Made by a program: the position numbers and the translations under genes
DNA from: JAUVXJ01 sp964577995
Lineage (GTDB): Bacteria; Chloroflexota; Anaerolineae; UBA7937; B3-Chlor
DNA length: 32,736 bases
Assembly (NCBI GenBank): GCA_964577995.1
Contig: CAZOBP010000011.1
Span: 1-32,736 of the forward strand
Reading direction: 5' to 3'
Notes under the pieces: model-generated
The model's database searches: none
What the model was told of the DNA's origin: nothing
Seen by the model: the letters and a program-made list of their open reading frames with translations, nothing else
Shown here: in pieces, positions 32,722 through 32,736 of the stretch
How the letters are laid out: each line of letters begins with the position of its first letter
Numbering within the stretch: the first letter of the stretch is position 1

Positions 32722-32736
32722 TCCGAACCTCCTCGC

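Overview
This GC-rich window looks like a chromosomal segment from a member of the Chloroflexota, most likely an Anaerolineae-like lineage that still builds peptidoglycan. The placement is inferred from protein style and gene neighbourhoods, not from a marker-gene search. The clues are a class II ribonucleotide reductase paired with nrdR, a division/cell-wall (dcw) cluster with MurC and MurD active-site variants I associate with this phylum, a TPR-membrane-metallopeptidase with a Thr/Pro-rich extracytoplasmic linker, and a TPR-cdaA-cdaR-der block.

Region 1 (1-789, minus strand) is a ribonucleotide reductase operon. nrdR is followed by the first 35 codons of nrdJ, which runs off the left edge. 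Two tandem NrdR-box-like sites, 32 bp apart start to start, sit next to a plausible promoter upstream of nrdR.

Region 2 (1027-17828, minus strand) is one long dcw operon. In transcription order it holds mraZ, rsmH, an ftsL-like gene, a ftsI-type PBP, murF, mraY, murD, ftsW, murG, two CvpA-like membrane proteins, murC, murB, ftsQ, ftsA and ftsZ. Many junctions are 4-bp stop/start overlaps. The operon begins at a strong promoter (TTGCCA, 17 bp, TATAAT) whose start region carries three GTGGG repeats at exact 10-bp spacing, which is a textbook MraZ operator. murE and ddl are not in the cluster.

Region 3 (18015-19938, plus strand) diverges from mraZ. A perfect consensus promoter (TTGACA, 17 bp, TATAAT) drives a TPR, single-pass membrane, HExxH metallopeptidase-like protein. 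Convergent to it is scpA (minus), which has its own promoter. A second, divergent promoter starts a leader of about 535 nt with several hairpins and no convincing ORF, leading into a fumarylacetoacetate-hydrolase family gene and argF (plus).

Region 4 (23522-29192, plus strand) holds a 742-residue TPR protein, the diadenylate cyclase cdaA, its YbbR-domain partner cdaR and the ribosome-assembly GTPase der. The last three are tightly packed.

Region 5 (29218-32721, minus strand) is a CoA-metabolism operon: a thiolase-fold protein without the usual catalytic Cys and His, two different DUF35 (zinc ribbon/OB-fold) proteins, and an acyl-CoA dehydrogenase. Its upstream promoter lies outside the window.

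I found no tRNA, rRNA, CRISPR array, insertion sequence or phage gene. The most interesting items are the regulatory sites (NrdR and MraZ operators), the membrane-protein pair inside the dcw cluster, the structured leader before the FAH gene, and the non-canonical thiolase with two DUF35 partners.
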